Assembly: GCA_934203075.1 (NCBI GenBank)
Contig: CAKPYT010000017.1
Span: forward strand, 1 to 40,946
Source: an uncultured Clostridia bacterium
GTDB taxonomy: Bacteria; Bacillota; Clostridia; Christensenellales; CAG-314
Direction of reading: 5' to 3'
Length of the DNA stretch: 40,946 nt
Shown here: positions 1 to 7,966 of the stretch, one piece after another
Layout: every line of letters begins with the position of its first letter
Position numbering within the stretch: position 1 is the first letter of the stretch
Program-made: the position numbers and the translations under genes
Notes under the pieces: generated by a model
What the model was told of the DNA's origin: nothing
Database searches by the model: none
What the model saw: only the letters and a program-made list of their open reading frames with translations

Positions 1-1024
1 GATCGATACTGTCCATCCGCATCAGTTTTTGATACTGCTTGACCAAAGCGTTTTTCGGTTCCGTTAAAATGCGCACCAACGCTTCTTCCGTCAGCGGCTG
101 CAGCCCGACGACCACCGGCAGACGCCCTACAAACTCCGGAATCAAACCGAATTTGACAAAATCCTGCGGCTGCAGGCTTGCCACCAGTTTTTCTGCGTCG
201 ATTTCGCGATTGCCCTGCACGTCGCTGCCAAACCCGAGTGTTTTTTGATCCAACCTGGTCTGGACGATTTTATCCAGCCCGACGAACGCCCCGCCGCAGA
301 TAAACAAAATGTTGGTAGTGTCGATGGAAATCATTTCCTGCTGAGGATGTTTTCTTCCCCCTTGCGGAGGAACGTTGGCTACCGTGCTTTCCAAAATTTT
401 TAGCAAACTTTGCTGCACTCCCTCGCCGGAAACATCCCGCGTGATGGAAACGTTTTCGCTCTTCTTGGCGATTTTGTCCACCTCGTCGATGTAAATAATG
501 CCTCTTTGTGCCTTTTCAATGTTATAATCGGCGTTTTGAATCAGTTTCAGCAAAACGTTTTCGACGTCATCCCCGACGTACCCCGCTTCCGTAATGGTGG
601 TTGCATCCGCCACGGCAAACGGCACGTCCAGAATACGCGCGAGCGTTTTTGCGAGCAGTGTTTTTCCGCTGCCCGTCGGCCCCAGCATCAGGATGTTGGA
701 CTTTTCCAACTCTACGTCGTCCGATTTCTTTTTTCGTTGTAAATTATCGTTGACCCTTTTGTAGTGATTATACACCGCTACGGACAAAATCTTTTTTGCC
801 TGATCCTGCCCGACAACGTATTGATCCAACTTGGCTTTGATTTCCGCCGGTTTCGGTAAAGCAATTTCCTTTACCGGTTTTGCTTCCTGCTGACGGTCGA
901 TAATATCCGCACACAGCGCCACGCACTCGTCGCAGATAAACACCCCGTCCGGCCCCGCCACAAGCTGCTTGACCATACTTTTCGGTTTTCCGCAAAAGGA
1001 ACAACAAAGTTCCGTCTTTTCCAT
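1..1024 (-). CDS. clpX: ATP-dependent Clp protease ATP-binding subunit ClpX (3' end cut by window edge)
   Basis: AAA+ unfoldase that recognises substrates, unfolds them and feeds them into the ClpP chamber in the cytosol. About 341 residues are visible of roughly 420 expected; the C-terminal part lies outside the window. The N-terminus has the four-cysteine zinc-binding domain (CSFC near residue 8 and CDEC near residue 33). The Walker A motif GPTGSGKT, Walker B IIYIDEVDK and the ClpX-type segment DVSGEGVQQ follow in the expected order. The ATG at 1024 lies 4 bases after the clpP stop, so translation is probably coupled. Gene order tig-clpP-clpX is the standard one in Bacillota. Identification is secure. 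Confidence 0.97.
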   Translation of the reverse strand, partial: MEKTELCCSFCGKPKSMVKQLVAGPDGVFICDECVALCADIIDRQQEAKPVKEIALPKPAEIKAKLDQYVVGQDQAKKILSVAVYNHYKRVNDNLQRKKKSDDVELEKSNILMLGPTGSGKTLLAKTLARILDVPFAVADATTITEAGYVGDDVENVLLKLIQNADYNIEKAQRGIIYIDEVDKIAKKSENVSITRDVSGEGVQQSLLKILESTVANVPPQGGRKHPQQEMISIDTTNILFICGGAFVGLDKIVQTRLDQKTLGFGSDVQGNREIDAEKLVASLQPQDFVKFGLIPEFVGRLPVVVGLQPLTEEALVRILTEPKNALVKQYQKLMRMDSID

Positions 1025-1028
1025 ATCC

Positions 1029-1613
1029 TTACCTTGCATAGAAGATGGTATCCACCAAGCCGTAGGCTTTGGCTTCTTCCGCCGTCATGTAGAAATCGCG
1101 ATCGGCATCCGCCTTGATCTTTTCTACCGGTTGATTGCAGTTTTTCGCCAGAATGGCGTTCATCTTCTGTTTGATTTTTAAAATCTGTTCTGCCTGAATC
1201 GCAATATCGCTCGCCTGACCTTGCGCCCCGCCCAAAGGCTGATGAATCATGATTTCGCTGTTCGGCAATGCGTAACGCTTGCCCTTGGCACCGCTGGAAA
1301 GCAAAAATGCCCCCATGCTGGCAGCCAGCCCGACGCAAATGGTAGAAACATCACACTTGATGTAGTTCATCGTGTCGTAAATCGCCATGCCAGCACTGAC
1401 ACTTCCGCCGGGGCTGTTGATATACAGACTGATGTCCTTTTGCGGGTCGCGACCTTCCAGATAAATCAACTGTGCCACGATGCTGTTGGCCGTTGCGTCG
1501 TCGATTTCGCCGGAAAGAAAAATGATACGATCTTCCAAAAGACGCGAATAAATGTCGTAGGAGCGCTCTCCGCGATTCGTTTGCTCTACTACCATTGGGA
1601 TAAGTCCACTCAT
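1029..1613 (-). CDS. clpP: ATP-dependent Clp protease proteolytic subunit ClpP
   Basis: Serine protease subunit that forms the tetradecameric chamber used by ClpX. The 194-residue length is normal. The catalytic triad can be seen: Ser in GLAASMGAF, His in MIHQPLGG and Asp in DADRDFYM. The ATG at 1613 is chosen because GGAGG sits 6 bases upstream; an in-frame TTG four codons earlier overlaps that ribosome binding site and is unlikely. The gene follows tig by about 96 bases and precedes clpX by 4 bases, forming one proteostasis operon. Confidence 0.97.
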   Translation of the reverse strand: MSGLIPMVVEQTNRGERSYDIYSRLLEDRIIFLSGEIDDATANSIVAQLIYLEGRDPQKDISLYINSPGGSVSAGMAIYDTMNYIKCDVSTICVGLAASMGAFLLSSGAKGKRYALPNSEIMIHQPLGGAQGQASDIAIQAEQILKIKQKMNAILAKNCNQPVEKIKADADRDFYMTAEEAKAYGLVDTIFYAR

Positions 1614-1663
1614 AGTAACCTCCAAAATAGTGTATCCCGCAGATTCCTCCTTTATACCGCAAA

Positions 1664-1680
1664 ACGCCGCAAAGCGGCGT
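1664..1680 (-). terminator. Hairpin between tig and clpP (possible weak terminator)
   Basis: A perfect 7-bp GC-rich stem with a 3-base loop lies just after the tig stop codon. Only three or four U residues follow it on the minus strand, so any termination is probably partial. It may set the ratio of tig to clpPX transcript or act as a processing or stability hairpin. Confidence 0.4.
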
Positions 1681-1709
1681 GCGAATGCAAGAAGGTCTGC
1701 TCTTGCCGA

Positions 1710-2990
1710 TTATTCGAAACGGTTGACGGATTTCAGATATGCCACCAACGATTCGGAAACTACCATGTTGACGATATAATCCATCTGACTGGGATTTAAC
1801 GTTTTTGTGAACGCTTCCGTTTCCTGGTTCTGCTGTTTTGCGATTTCCGCAATTTTCGCGTCGACCTCTTCTTTCTTCGGTTCGATGTGCTCCGCTTTGA
1901 TGATGGCTTCCATCACGAGACGGGTCTTCACCGTTTGCTGTGCGCGTTCTCTGTAGTTTTCGCGCAATTGCTCCATTTTGCTTTCGGTATACTTAAAGTA
2001 ATCTTCCATGCGAATGCCCTGGTACATCAGCGTATACTCAAATTCCTGCACGTAGGCATCGATTTGCGTTTCCACCATTTCTACCGGAACGTTCACTTTG
2101 GAATTTTCTACCACTTTTTCGATTAAGTTGTTTTCATCCGTAACTTCGGCACGTTTTGCCGCCGCTTCCTTCAGCTCTTTCTTGATGTCCTTTTTTAATT
2201 CGTCCAACGTGTCGAATTCGCTGACGTCTTTGGCAAAATCATCGTTCAGTTCCGGCAATTCTTTCACACGGATTTCGTTTACGGTGCAAACGAAAGTAGC
2301 CTGTTTGCCCTTCAACTCTTCGCTGTGATAATCCTCGGGGAAAGTCACCTCGACGGATTTCGTTTCACCTTTCTTTACGCCGATCAACTGTTCTTCAAAC
2401 CCGGGAATAAACGTATGGCTGCCGATCACGAGCGTTTGCTTTTGCGCCGTGCCGCCGTCAAACAGTTTACCGTCTACGGAGCCGCTATAATCCAGATTGA
2501 TTTCATCGCCGTTTTCTACGGGACGATCCACCTCTACCATACGGGAGGCTTTGTCCTGACGAACTTTCAATTCGTTTTCCACGTCTTTTGCGCTGACGGA
2601 GACTTTCGTCTTTTTCAGAGTAAGATCTTTATATTGACCGAGTTCCACTTCCGGCTTCAGAACCACCGTAGCCTTGAACTTCACGCCCTTTGCGTCGATG
2701 GATTGAATTTCCACTTTCGGATCCGCCACGGGGATCAGCTCCGTCTCTTTCTTCAGAGCTTCGCCGTACCATTGCGGGAACATCTCGTTGAATGCGTCTT
2801 CGAAAAACAGACCCACGCCATAAATGCCTTCCAGCACTTTACGCGGTACATGCCCTTTGCGGAAACCCTGCTGGCTATATTGATGTTTCGTCTTTTGATA
2901 TGCCTTTTCGATGGCTTCTTCCCATTCTTGCGCATTCACGGTAAAGCTGAAAACAGCCTCGCCCTGATTTGTCTTGACAGTGTATTTCAT
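1710..2990 (-). CDS. tig: Trigger factor (ribosome-associated chaperone / peptidyl-prolyl isomerase)
   Basis: Chaperone that docks at the ribosomal exit tunnel and receives nascent chains. The 426-residue protein has the expected three parts: an N-terminal ribosome-binding domain with the signature GFRKGHVPRKV near residue 45, an FKBP-type isomerase domain (GDEINLDYSG to about residue 245) and a helical C-terminal chaperone domain. The ATG at 2990 is preceded by GGAGGAG at 5 bases; an upstream in-frame TTG overlaps that site and is rejected. It is the first gene of tig-clpP-clpX, divergent from rqcH, so two protein-quality-control units share one intergenic region. Confidence 0.97.
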   Translation of the reverse strand: MKYTVKTNQGEAVFSFTVNAQEWEEAIEKAYQKTKHQYSQQGFRKGHVPRKVLEGIYGVGLFFEDAFNEMFPQWYGEALKKETELIPVADPKVEIQSIDAKGVKFKATVVLKPEVELGQYKDLTLKKTKVSVSAKDVENELKVRQDKASRMVEVDRPVENGDEINLDYSGSVDGKLFDGGTAQKQTLVIGSHTFIPGFEEQLIGVKKGETKSVEVTFPEDYHSEELKGKQATFVCTVNEIRVKELPELNDDFAKDVSEFDTLDELKKDIKKELKEAAAKRAEVTDENNLIEKVVENSKVNVPVEMVETQIDAYVQEFEYTLMYQGIRMEDYFKYTESKMEQLRENYRERAQQTVKTRLVMEAIIKAEHIEPKKEEVDAKIAEIAKQQNQETEAFTKTLNPSQMDYIVNMVVSESLVAYLKSVNRFE

Positions 2991-3024
2991 AAACTCCTCC
3001 AACGGTTATTGCTATCAGTGTATT

Positions 3025-3053
3025 AGTTTAGCATAGTTTCCGGAAAACCGCAA
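3025..3053 (-). promoter_or_regulatory. Candidate promoter of tig-clpP-clpX
   Basis: On the minus strand TTGCGG and TAAACT are separated by 17 bases, about 35 bases upstream of the tig start. Matches to the sigma-A consensus are only partial (3/6 and 4/6), so this is a tentative call. No CtsR- or HrcA-type operator repeat was recognised beside it. Confidence 0.35.
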
Positions 3054-3096
3054 CTAAAACTACAATTTTCGGGGCAAGTTTCCGCACTTTGTTTTG

Positions 3097-3125
3097 TTGT
3101 GATTCGTCGAAAAATAGTGTATAAT
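3097..3125 (+). promoter_or_regulatory. Promoter of rqcH
   Basis: TTGTGA, a 17-base spacer and a perfect TATAAT lie 20 bases before the rqcH ATG on the plus strand. The strong -10 element and correct spacing make it convincing, although the -35 matches only 4/6. It is divergent from the tig promoter. Confidence 0.7.
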
Positions 3126-3144
3126 AGCGAAAAGAGGTGCTTTT

Positions 3145-4821
3145 ATGCCATTGGACGCATTAACCCTGAACGTAATTGTGCAGGAACTGCAAACTTCTTT
3201 GCGGGGATGCCGCATTACTAAAATTCATCAGCCGGAAAACGACGAAATTTCGCTGGTTCTGCACGGAAACGCCAACCTGCGGTTGGTTCTCAGTGCCAAC
3301 CCCACTTTACCGCGCATTCATCTGACGGGGACTGTAAAGGAAAATCCGTACAATGCCCCCTCCTTTTGCATGCTTTTACGCAAGCACCTTCTGAATGGCA
3401 CGATACAGGACGTATCCCAAACGCCGTTGGAACGAGCCGTGGACCTTACCGTACAGACGAAAAACGATTTCGGCTATCTGCAAACGAAACACCTGATTGC
3501 GGAAATCACCGGAAAAAGCGCAAACCTGATTCTGACGGACGAGCGTTACGTCATCATCGACACGCTGAAACATCTGCCGATGGACGTTTCTTCCAAACGC
3601 AACCTGCTTGCGGGCTTTCCCTACCCGGCGCTGACGCAAAGCGGAAGATTCGCCCCGTGGGACGATGCCCTGAAAGAACGGATTCTTTCGGCAGAACCCG
3701 ATCAGGCCGTGGCGGTTTTGCGTGCGAGCGTACAAGGTGCTGCGGCTCAATCCGTGACGGAGATGGCGGGAAGTTTTACGACTTCCGCAGAGTTATGGCA
3801 GAACGTACAAACTTTTACGGAACGTCTGCGCCACCCGCAGCCGAACGTCACCCTGAAAGAAGATGGCACGTTTTTGGATTTTTATCCCTTCGATTACCGC
3901 ACGATTCCCTATCAGAAACGCTTTTTTGCAACGCTGAACGAGGCGTTGGACGCCTACTATGCCGCAAGAGATACGGCTTTTCGGTTCCGTGACCATGCGC
4001 ACGGCGTGGCAACCGTAGTGAAAAACGCCGTAGCCCGTGCGGAAAAGCGGCTGGGGATTCAGATGCAGGCCCTGGAGGACTGCAAGAACTACGATACCCT
4101 GCGCGAAACGGGTGAATTGATTCTGGCAAACTTATACCTGATTCCGCGGCAGGCAAACGAAATTACGGTAGACGATTATTACCGCGGCGGCACGCGCACG
4201 ATCCCGCTGGATCCGACTCTTTCGCCGCAGCAAAACGCACAAAAATACTTTAAAAAATACGCCAAACAGAAAAGCACCGTAGAGCATACTCTGACGCTGA
4301 CGGAAGAAACCAAAAGCCTGTTGGACTATCTGCAAACGGTGCAGATCAGCTTAAAATACAGCACTTCCCCGGCAGACCTGGAACAAATCAAGCAGGAACT
4401 GGCGCAGGCGGGCATTCTGAAAACAAAACAAAAAAGACAGGCGGGCAAAACAAAAGAAATCCCGAATAAGCCACTGCACTATCTCGTCGGAGGGTACGAC
4501 GTATTCGTGGGGAAAAACAACCTGCAGAACGAATACGTGACGTTTCGCCTTGCGGACGGAAACGACTTGTGGTTCCATACCAAACACGTTCACTCCGCAC
4601 ACGTTCTGTTAAAAGGCAGCGACGTACCGAACGAAGTGCTGCAAACCACGGCGGAAATTACGGCGTTCTTTTCGCAGACGGATACCAAAACGGAAGTGGA
4701 CTACACGCAGAAAAAGCACGTAAAAAAGCCGGGCGGTGCCAAACCGGGGTTTGTAACCTACACGAACTATGAAACCTGCTACGTTGCACCGAACGAACAC
4801 CGCGAACTGTTAGCCCCCTGA
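3145..4821 (+). CDS. rqcH: Rqc2/NEMF homolog RqcH (ribosome-associated quality control, NFACT family)
   Basis: Binds peptidyl-tRNA on split 50S subunits and recruits tRNA-Ala to add C-terminal alanine tails to stalled chains, marking them for degradation, in known homologs. The 558-residue protein shows the NFACT-N domain (residues 1 to about 270, with KIHQPENDEI and FCMLLRKHL), a central helix-hairpin-helix and coiled-coil region, and the NFACT-R domain near residues 445-530 (GYDVFVGKNN, DLWFHTKHVHSAHV). Known homologs have an Asp-Arg pair in NFACT-N; the aligned position here reads Glu-Arg in PLERAV. Earlier annotation of this family is 'fibronectin-binding protein'. A GAGGTG site lies 6 bases upstream of the ATG. 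It is monocistronic. Confidence 0.93.
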   Translation: MPLDALTLNVIVQELQTSLRGCRITKIHQPENDEISLVLHGNANLRLVLSANPTLPRIHLTGTVKENPYNAPSFCMLLRKHLLNGTIQDVSQTPLERAVDLTVQTKNDFGYLQTKHLIAEITGKSANLILTDERYVIIDTLKHLPMDVSSKRNLLAGFPYPALTQSGRFAPWDDALKERILSAEPDQAVAVLRASVQGAAAQSVTEMAGSFTTSAELWQNVQTFTERLRHPQPNVTLKEDGTFLDFYPFDYRTIPYQKRFFATLNEALDAYYAARDTAFRFRDHAHGVATVVKNAVARAEKRLGIQMQALEDCKNYDTLRETGELILANLYLIPRQANEITVDDYYRGGTRTIPLDPTLSPQQNAQKYFKKYAKQKSTVEHTLTLTEETKSLLDYLQTVQISLKYSTSPADLEQIKQELAQAGILKTKQKRQAGKTKEIPNKPLHYLVGGYDVFVGKNNLQNEYVTFRLADGNDLWFHTKHVHSAHVLLKGSDVPNEVLQTTAEITAFFSQTDTKTEVDYTQKKHVKKPGGAKPGFVTYTNYETCYVAPNEHRELLAP

Positions 4822-5006
4822 CCAAAACTCGCTTGCGAGGCAACTGCAGCCCCGGAAAACCGTGCTTTGTATTCTTCACAGAGAAAAACGAAGCGATGTT
4901 TTTCCGAAAGGCGATTTCTGCGGGCAGCAGCACCATACTTTGAAAAACGGCTCTTTCTCGTTTTGCTTTTTCCAAAAAAAAAACGAAATCGAAAACCTCA
5001 AAAAAA

Positions 5007-5025
5007 GCCGCCCGAACCGGGCGGC
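5007..5025. terminator. Bidirectional intrinsic terminator between convergent rqcH and the pyr operon
   Basis: A perfect 7-bp stem GCCGCCC/GGGCGGC with a 5-base loop is flanked by six A residues on the left and four T residues on the right. It can therefore end transcripts from both strands: the minus-strand operon ending at 5094 and rqcH, which ends about 185 bases upstream. The remaining 4822-5093 sequence contains no gene I can support. Confidence 0.8.
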
Positions 5026-5093
5026 TTTTCCATGTTATTTATTCTTTGCTTTTTCGTTTTATCGGACGGTACGCATTTTCCGTACCCTGCCGA

Positions 5094-5378
5094 TCAGAAC
5101 AACTTCCCTGCGATGTACAGAATACCGAGGCTCAGTACGGCCAGGGCAATTACGACGGAAAGAATCATCATGACAAGCAACTGCTTGTTTACTTTCGGAT
5201 CCTCCACGGGTTGCAGATACTCGTACACTTGCAGACCTGCGTATAACGCCGTTGTTAAAATCAACAAAACGATGGCGACAACGGTGAGCGCATGCATCGA
5301 AAGAACGACCCCCAAAACCGCCATAACGACGGCGCCGATCAATAAACCGTACAGAACTTTTTCCAGAATGTTTTTCAT
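5094..5378 (-). CDS. Small hydrophobic membrane protein, last gene of the pyr-type operon
   Basis: I do not recognise this 94-residue protein. It has about three strongly hydrophobic stretches (residues about 9-28, 32-52 and 70-90), with a short charged loop (VEDPKVNKQ) before the last, so it should sit in the cytoplasmic membrane. The ATG at 5378 follows an AGAGGT-type ribosome binding site; an upstream ATG in the same frame would add a polar tail of 23 residues and lacks a good site. It lies 65 bases after the dihydroorotase-like gene and before the shared terminator, so it is probably in the PyrR-controlled transcript. No function can be assigned. Confidence 0.75.
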   Translation of the reverse strand: MKNILEKVLYGLLIGAVVMAVLGVVLSMHALTVVAIVLLILTTALYAGLQVYEYLQPVEDPKVNKQLLVMMILSVVIALAVLSLGILYIAGKLF

Positions 5379-5443
5379 TTTTCTACCTCTTTGTCGCAAA
5401 ACGACGTTTCCAACCTGTAATATAACATTGTTTCTCGGTTTCG

Positions 5444-6505
5444 TCAATCCTTTTCTTGCGGCTGCTGCCCACCCGAAACGTTATATTTCAAAGCACCTTT
5501 AACAAACGTTTTTTCCACCACGCCGAACAGTTCGCCGAACGGCGTTGCGACGGAACGATTCAGATCCGCAAGGAAGAGACTCGCTTCCGCCCCTTCTGCC
5601 AAATCCACATCCGCAAGACCTGCGATTTTTGCAGGCGTGCCGGAAATCAGACGGGCGAGATGAGGAAGATCGATTTTATTGGTTTTTACAAAATGCGTAT
5701 AAACTGCAGCAAAAGCATAAGGCAGATACCCGATGCCTCTTTTTAGGCCCGTTACCGTTTTTTGCGGATAGAAACTGTTTGTCGCGATGCAATCCACCGT
5801 GCCGTCCATCACCGCGGCAGAAATCGACGCGGCTTCGCGCGCGTCGCGGCGCGGCAACAAAAGATCGCACACGGAAACGTCGCAAGTGACGTTTGCTCCG
5901 CGGTTTTTCGCCGCTTTTACGGATTGAACGGCGCGCAGTGTGGACACGTGAGAAAAATGGACTTTCGCCCGGAAATTTTCTGCCAGCGCAAGGTCTCTGG
6001 CCACGCGCAATTCTTCCTGCAGGGTCGTTTCGTTTTGTCCTTCCGAACATGCGGTTGCGCCGAAATCGTTACAATAGGAAACTTGCGCCGCAGCGGTTTG
6101 CTCGTCCTTCCCCAGGCAAAACATCACTACCCCTTCTTTCTGCAGCCTCCCTACCGGCAGAAGTTCCGCCGAGGAAGGAGCAACTGTCAAAACACGGCAA
6201 AGAGAATTTTCCTGTGTTTGCTCCGCAAAAAGCCGCACGGTTTGCGCGTCGACGGCGGCACCCGGCCGGGCGCATACGGCACGATACCCACCGGAAAGAG
6301 CGCTTTCGCAAAGACCGGGGGCGGAATACGCACCCAGATCCACTGCGCCGAAAAACACGTGTTTGCCGGTAGCGTCCACGATTTTATCTGCTTGTTCTAA
6401 AATAATACTGTCTATTTTTACGATTTTTGCCCCGTCGATCAACAAATCCGTCTGTTCGGTTCTGTTCGTAAAAACTACCGTTCCGTTTTTAATGACGATT
6501 CGCAT
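5444..6505 (-). CDS. Dihydroorotase-like protein lacking the metal-binding site (PyrC pseudoenzyme)
   Basis: The 353-residue chain aligns along its length with class I dihydroorotase (VIKNGTVV start, HFSHVSTLRAV near 183-193, DGTVDCIAT near 234-242). However, the zinc and substrate residues are replaced. The canonical GxVDxHxH motif reads GAVDLGAY at 53-60; the canonical HCED segment aligns with TACSEG at 151-156; TPHH aligns with VSVCD at 210-214; MNPPLR is absent; and the ATDHAPH motif reads ATNSFYP at 241-247. Only His186 remains of the metal ligands. The frame is open from a good start (GAGG 8 bases before the ATG; a GTG two codons earlier overlaps the upstream stop) to stop, so it is not an obvious pseudogene. 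Catalysis of carbamoyl-aspartate cyclisation is unlikely. It follows the ATCase-like gene directly, an arrangement that recalls the non-catalytic DHOase subunits known to scaffold ATCase in some pseudomonads. Confidence 0.88.
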   Translation of the reverse strand: MRIVIKNGTVVFTNRTEQTDLLIDGAKIVKIDSIILEQADKIVDATGKHVFFGAVDLGAYSAPGLCESALSGGYRAVCARPGAAVDAQTVRLFAEQTQENSLCRVLTVAPSSAELLPVGRLQKEGVVMFCLGKDEQTAAAQVSYCNDFGATACSEGQNETTLQEELRVARDLALAENFRAKVHFSHVSTLRAVQSVKAAKNRGANVTCDVSVCDLLLPRRDAREAASISAAVMDGTVDCIATNSFYPQKTVTGLKRGIGYLPYAFAAVYTHFVKTNKIDLPHLARLISGTPAKIAGLADVDLAEGAEASLFLADLNRSVATPFGELFGVVEKTFVKGALKYNVSGGQQPQEKD

Positions 6506-6510
6506 GTTCA

Positions 6511-7290
6511 CTACCTCGTTGCAAGATAAAGCACTGCCATTGCCGCCGCAACGGTGTTGGTATAAGCTTGTTCCGTTTTATCCTTTTCCCTGCCGACGTT
6601 TCCGAACGAGACGATCGGTTTTTCCGCCTGCGGCAAAAAGAATTCCGCAAACTCTTCTTTCGCCACGCACGCTTCCCCCGCCGGAGAAAGCGGGCAGAAA
6701 TAAACGACGTCCGCCGAGGCGACTTCTTCCCTCGGGAGCCGCGGAACCGAAACTTTCGGCAAACACAAAAACGGCGCAAGCGCCCGCACGTCGCACCCGT
6801 ACTGCAACAGGGCGCAGCACAAACTATTGGCCGTTCCGCTATGCCCGGGGTCGCCGCAAAGCGCGACCTTCAACCCGGAAAATGCGTCGAACGTTTCTCT
6901 CAGCGTAGCGAGGACGCCCAACGCCCCGACGGGATCTTCTTCCTCCGTACCCGCGTTGATTGCAACCGGCTTCGCCGCTTCGGCATACTCCGCAACCTCG
7001 GCAGCCGAACCGCCGAGCAATACGGCATCCGCACCGATTGCGGCACAGGCAAACAGATCGTCCGGTGTACCGGTAAAGTAGTTTCCGCCGAGATATTTGC
7101 AGGCGGTAGCCCAAACCAAATCTGCCCCGGTCCCCCGTTCAAACAGTCCGACCACCGTTTTGCCGATGAGGTGCGGCGCTCTTTTATTCTTCGAAAGGAC
7201 GATTTTTTTCATCTCTGCCGTGACGTCCAGCAGCAATTGCAGGTCGGCACGCGTCAGAGTGCTCAATCCCAAAAACTTTTTAATTCTCAT
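6511..7290 (-). CDS. Aspartate carbamoyltransferase-like protein lacking active-site residues (PyrB pseudoenzyme)
   Basis: At 259 residues this is about 45 shorter than normal PyrB (around 305). The fold is recognisable: an N-terminal LGLSTLTRADL segment, INAG at 111-114, and GLKVALCGDPGHS at 139-151. The carbamoyl-phosphate site STRTR is replaced by GTGAD at about 53-57. The canonical HPTQ motif is DPVG at 119-122, HSRVARS is HSGTANS at 150-156, and the HPAPVNRG motif is not found near the C-terminus. The mobile loop carrying the catalytic lysine (QKGET in canonical enzymes) is deleted between about residues 72 and 78. Carbamoyl transfer therefore looks impossible. The start at 7290 has GGAGGGG just upstream, 41 bases after pyrR. 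There is no frameshift or internal stop. Confidence 0.88.
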   Translation of the reverse strand: MRIKKFLGLSTLTRADLQLLLDVTAEMKKIVLSKNKRAPHLIGKTVVGLFERGTGADLVWATACKYLGGNYFTGTPDDLFACAAIGADAVLLGGSAAEVAEYAEAAKPVAINAGTEEEDPVGALGVLATLRETFDAFSGLKVALCGDPGHSGTANSLCCALLQYGCDVRALAPFLCLPKVSVPRLPREEVASADVVYFCPLSPAGEACVAKEEFAEFFLPQAEKPIVSFGNVGREKDKTEQAYTNTVAAAMAVLYLATR

Positions 7291-7331
7291 ATCCCCTCCG
7301 AAACGAAAGCGTTCCGAACATCGATTTTCGT

Positions 7332-7865
7332 TTACAGTTCAAAAATTTCCACTGCGTCGCGCCCGTCGTGCTCCGCAATGCTGACGGAAACGATTTCGCT
7401 TTGTGAGGTGGGGATGTTCTTCCCCACGTAATCCGGACGGATCGGTAACTCACGATGCCCCCGGTCCACCAGAACCGCCAGTTGAATGGTTTTGGGGCGC
7501 CCGAAATAATTGATTGCGTTCAATGCCGCACGCACCGTTCTGCCGGTGAACAGCACGTCATCCACCAAGACGACGTCTTTGCCCTCGATTTCAAAGGGAA
7601 TGGACGTATCGTCACTGACAAGCGAATCTCTCTTTGAGAGATCGTCGCGGTATTTCGTGATATCCAAAGCTCCGACGGGGACTTTTTTCCCTTCGAACTT
7701 CAGAATATTTGCGGCAATCCGATGCGCCAACTGAATGCCCCTGGTTTTGATCCCGATGACAACGACGTTTTCTGCCCCGCCGTTGTGCTCCAGAATTTCG
7801 TGCGAAATTCTGCTGAGCACCCGCGAAATGTCCGCGCTCTCCATAATACCGGCTTTGAATTTCAT
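7332..7865 (-). CDS. pyrR: PyrR, UMP-responsive transcription attenuator / uracil phosphoribosyltransferase
   Basis: RNA-binding regulator that, when loaded with UMP, binds the leader of pyr transcripts and promotes termination; many members also convert uracil and PRPP to UMP. The 177-residue length is typical. The PRPP-binding motif VVLVDDVLFTGRT is intact at about residues 97-109, and the LVDRGHRELPIRPDYVGKN segment is characteristic. GGAGG lies before the ATG at 7865. It is the first gene after its own attenuator and heads the operon with the two degenerate pyr-type genes. In this genome the regulator looks fully functional while the neighbouring enzymes do not. Confidence 0.96.
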   Translation of the reverse strand: MKFKAGIMESADISRVLSRISHEILEHNGGAENVVVIGIKTRGIQLAHRIAANILKFEGKKVPVGALDITKYRDDLSKRDSLVSDDTSIPFEIEGKDVVLVDDVLFTGRTVRAALNAINYFGRPKTIQLAVLVDRGHRELPIRPDYVGKNIPTSQSEIVSVSIAEHDGRDAVEIFEL

Positions 7866-7885
7866 ACTCTTCCTCCAAAAGAAAA

Positions 7886-7909
7886 ACCTTGCAACGCTTT
7901 TTGCAAGGT
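7886..7909 (-). terminator. Attenuator terminator in the pyrR leader
   Basis: A perfect 9-bp stem ACCTTGCAA/TTGCAAGGT with a 6-base loop is followed on the minus strand by TTTTTCTTTT, a few bases before the pyrR ribosome binding site. Sitting between promoter and first gene, it is positioned as a conditional terminator, not an end-of-operon signal. Confidence 0.88.
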
Positions 7910-7928
7910 CGTATCTTCTCTTCTTGCG

Positions 7929-7939
7929 GCCTCGCCGAA
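7929..7939 (-). promoter_or_regulatory. PyrR-binding loop (anti-antiterminator) of the pyr leader
   Basis: The minus-strand RNA reads UUCGGCGAGGC, which matches the known PyrR recognition loop consensus UCCNGNGAGGC at all fixed positions but one (C to U). It lies 20 bases upstream of the terminator stem and about 28 bases downstream of the -10 box, the layout expected for PyrR attenuation. Binding itself is inferred. Confidence 0.75.
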
Positions 7940-7966
7940 CCGTGCTTAAGAATTCTTAGATAATTC

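Noticed and set aside
1351..1662. Minus-strand frame of 103 codons overlapping clpP
   Set aside because: It is a shadow in another frame of clpP, which is clearly the real gene.
5444..7290. Treating the pyrB-like and pyrC-like genes as ordinary functional enzymes or as plain pseudogenes
   Set aside because: Catalytic motifs are absent, so normal function is unlikely; but there are no stops or frameshifts and the start sites are good, so a pseudogene label is also not supported.
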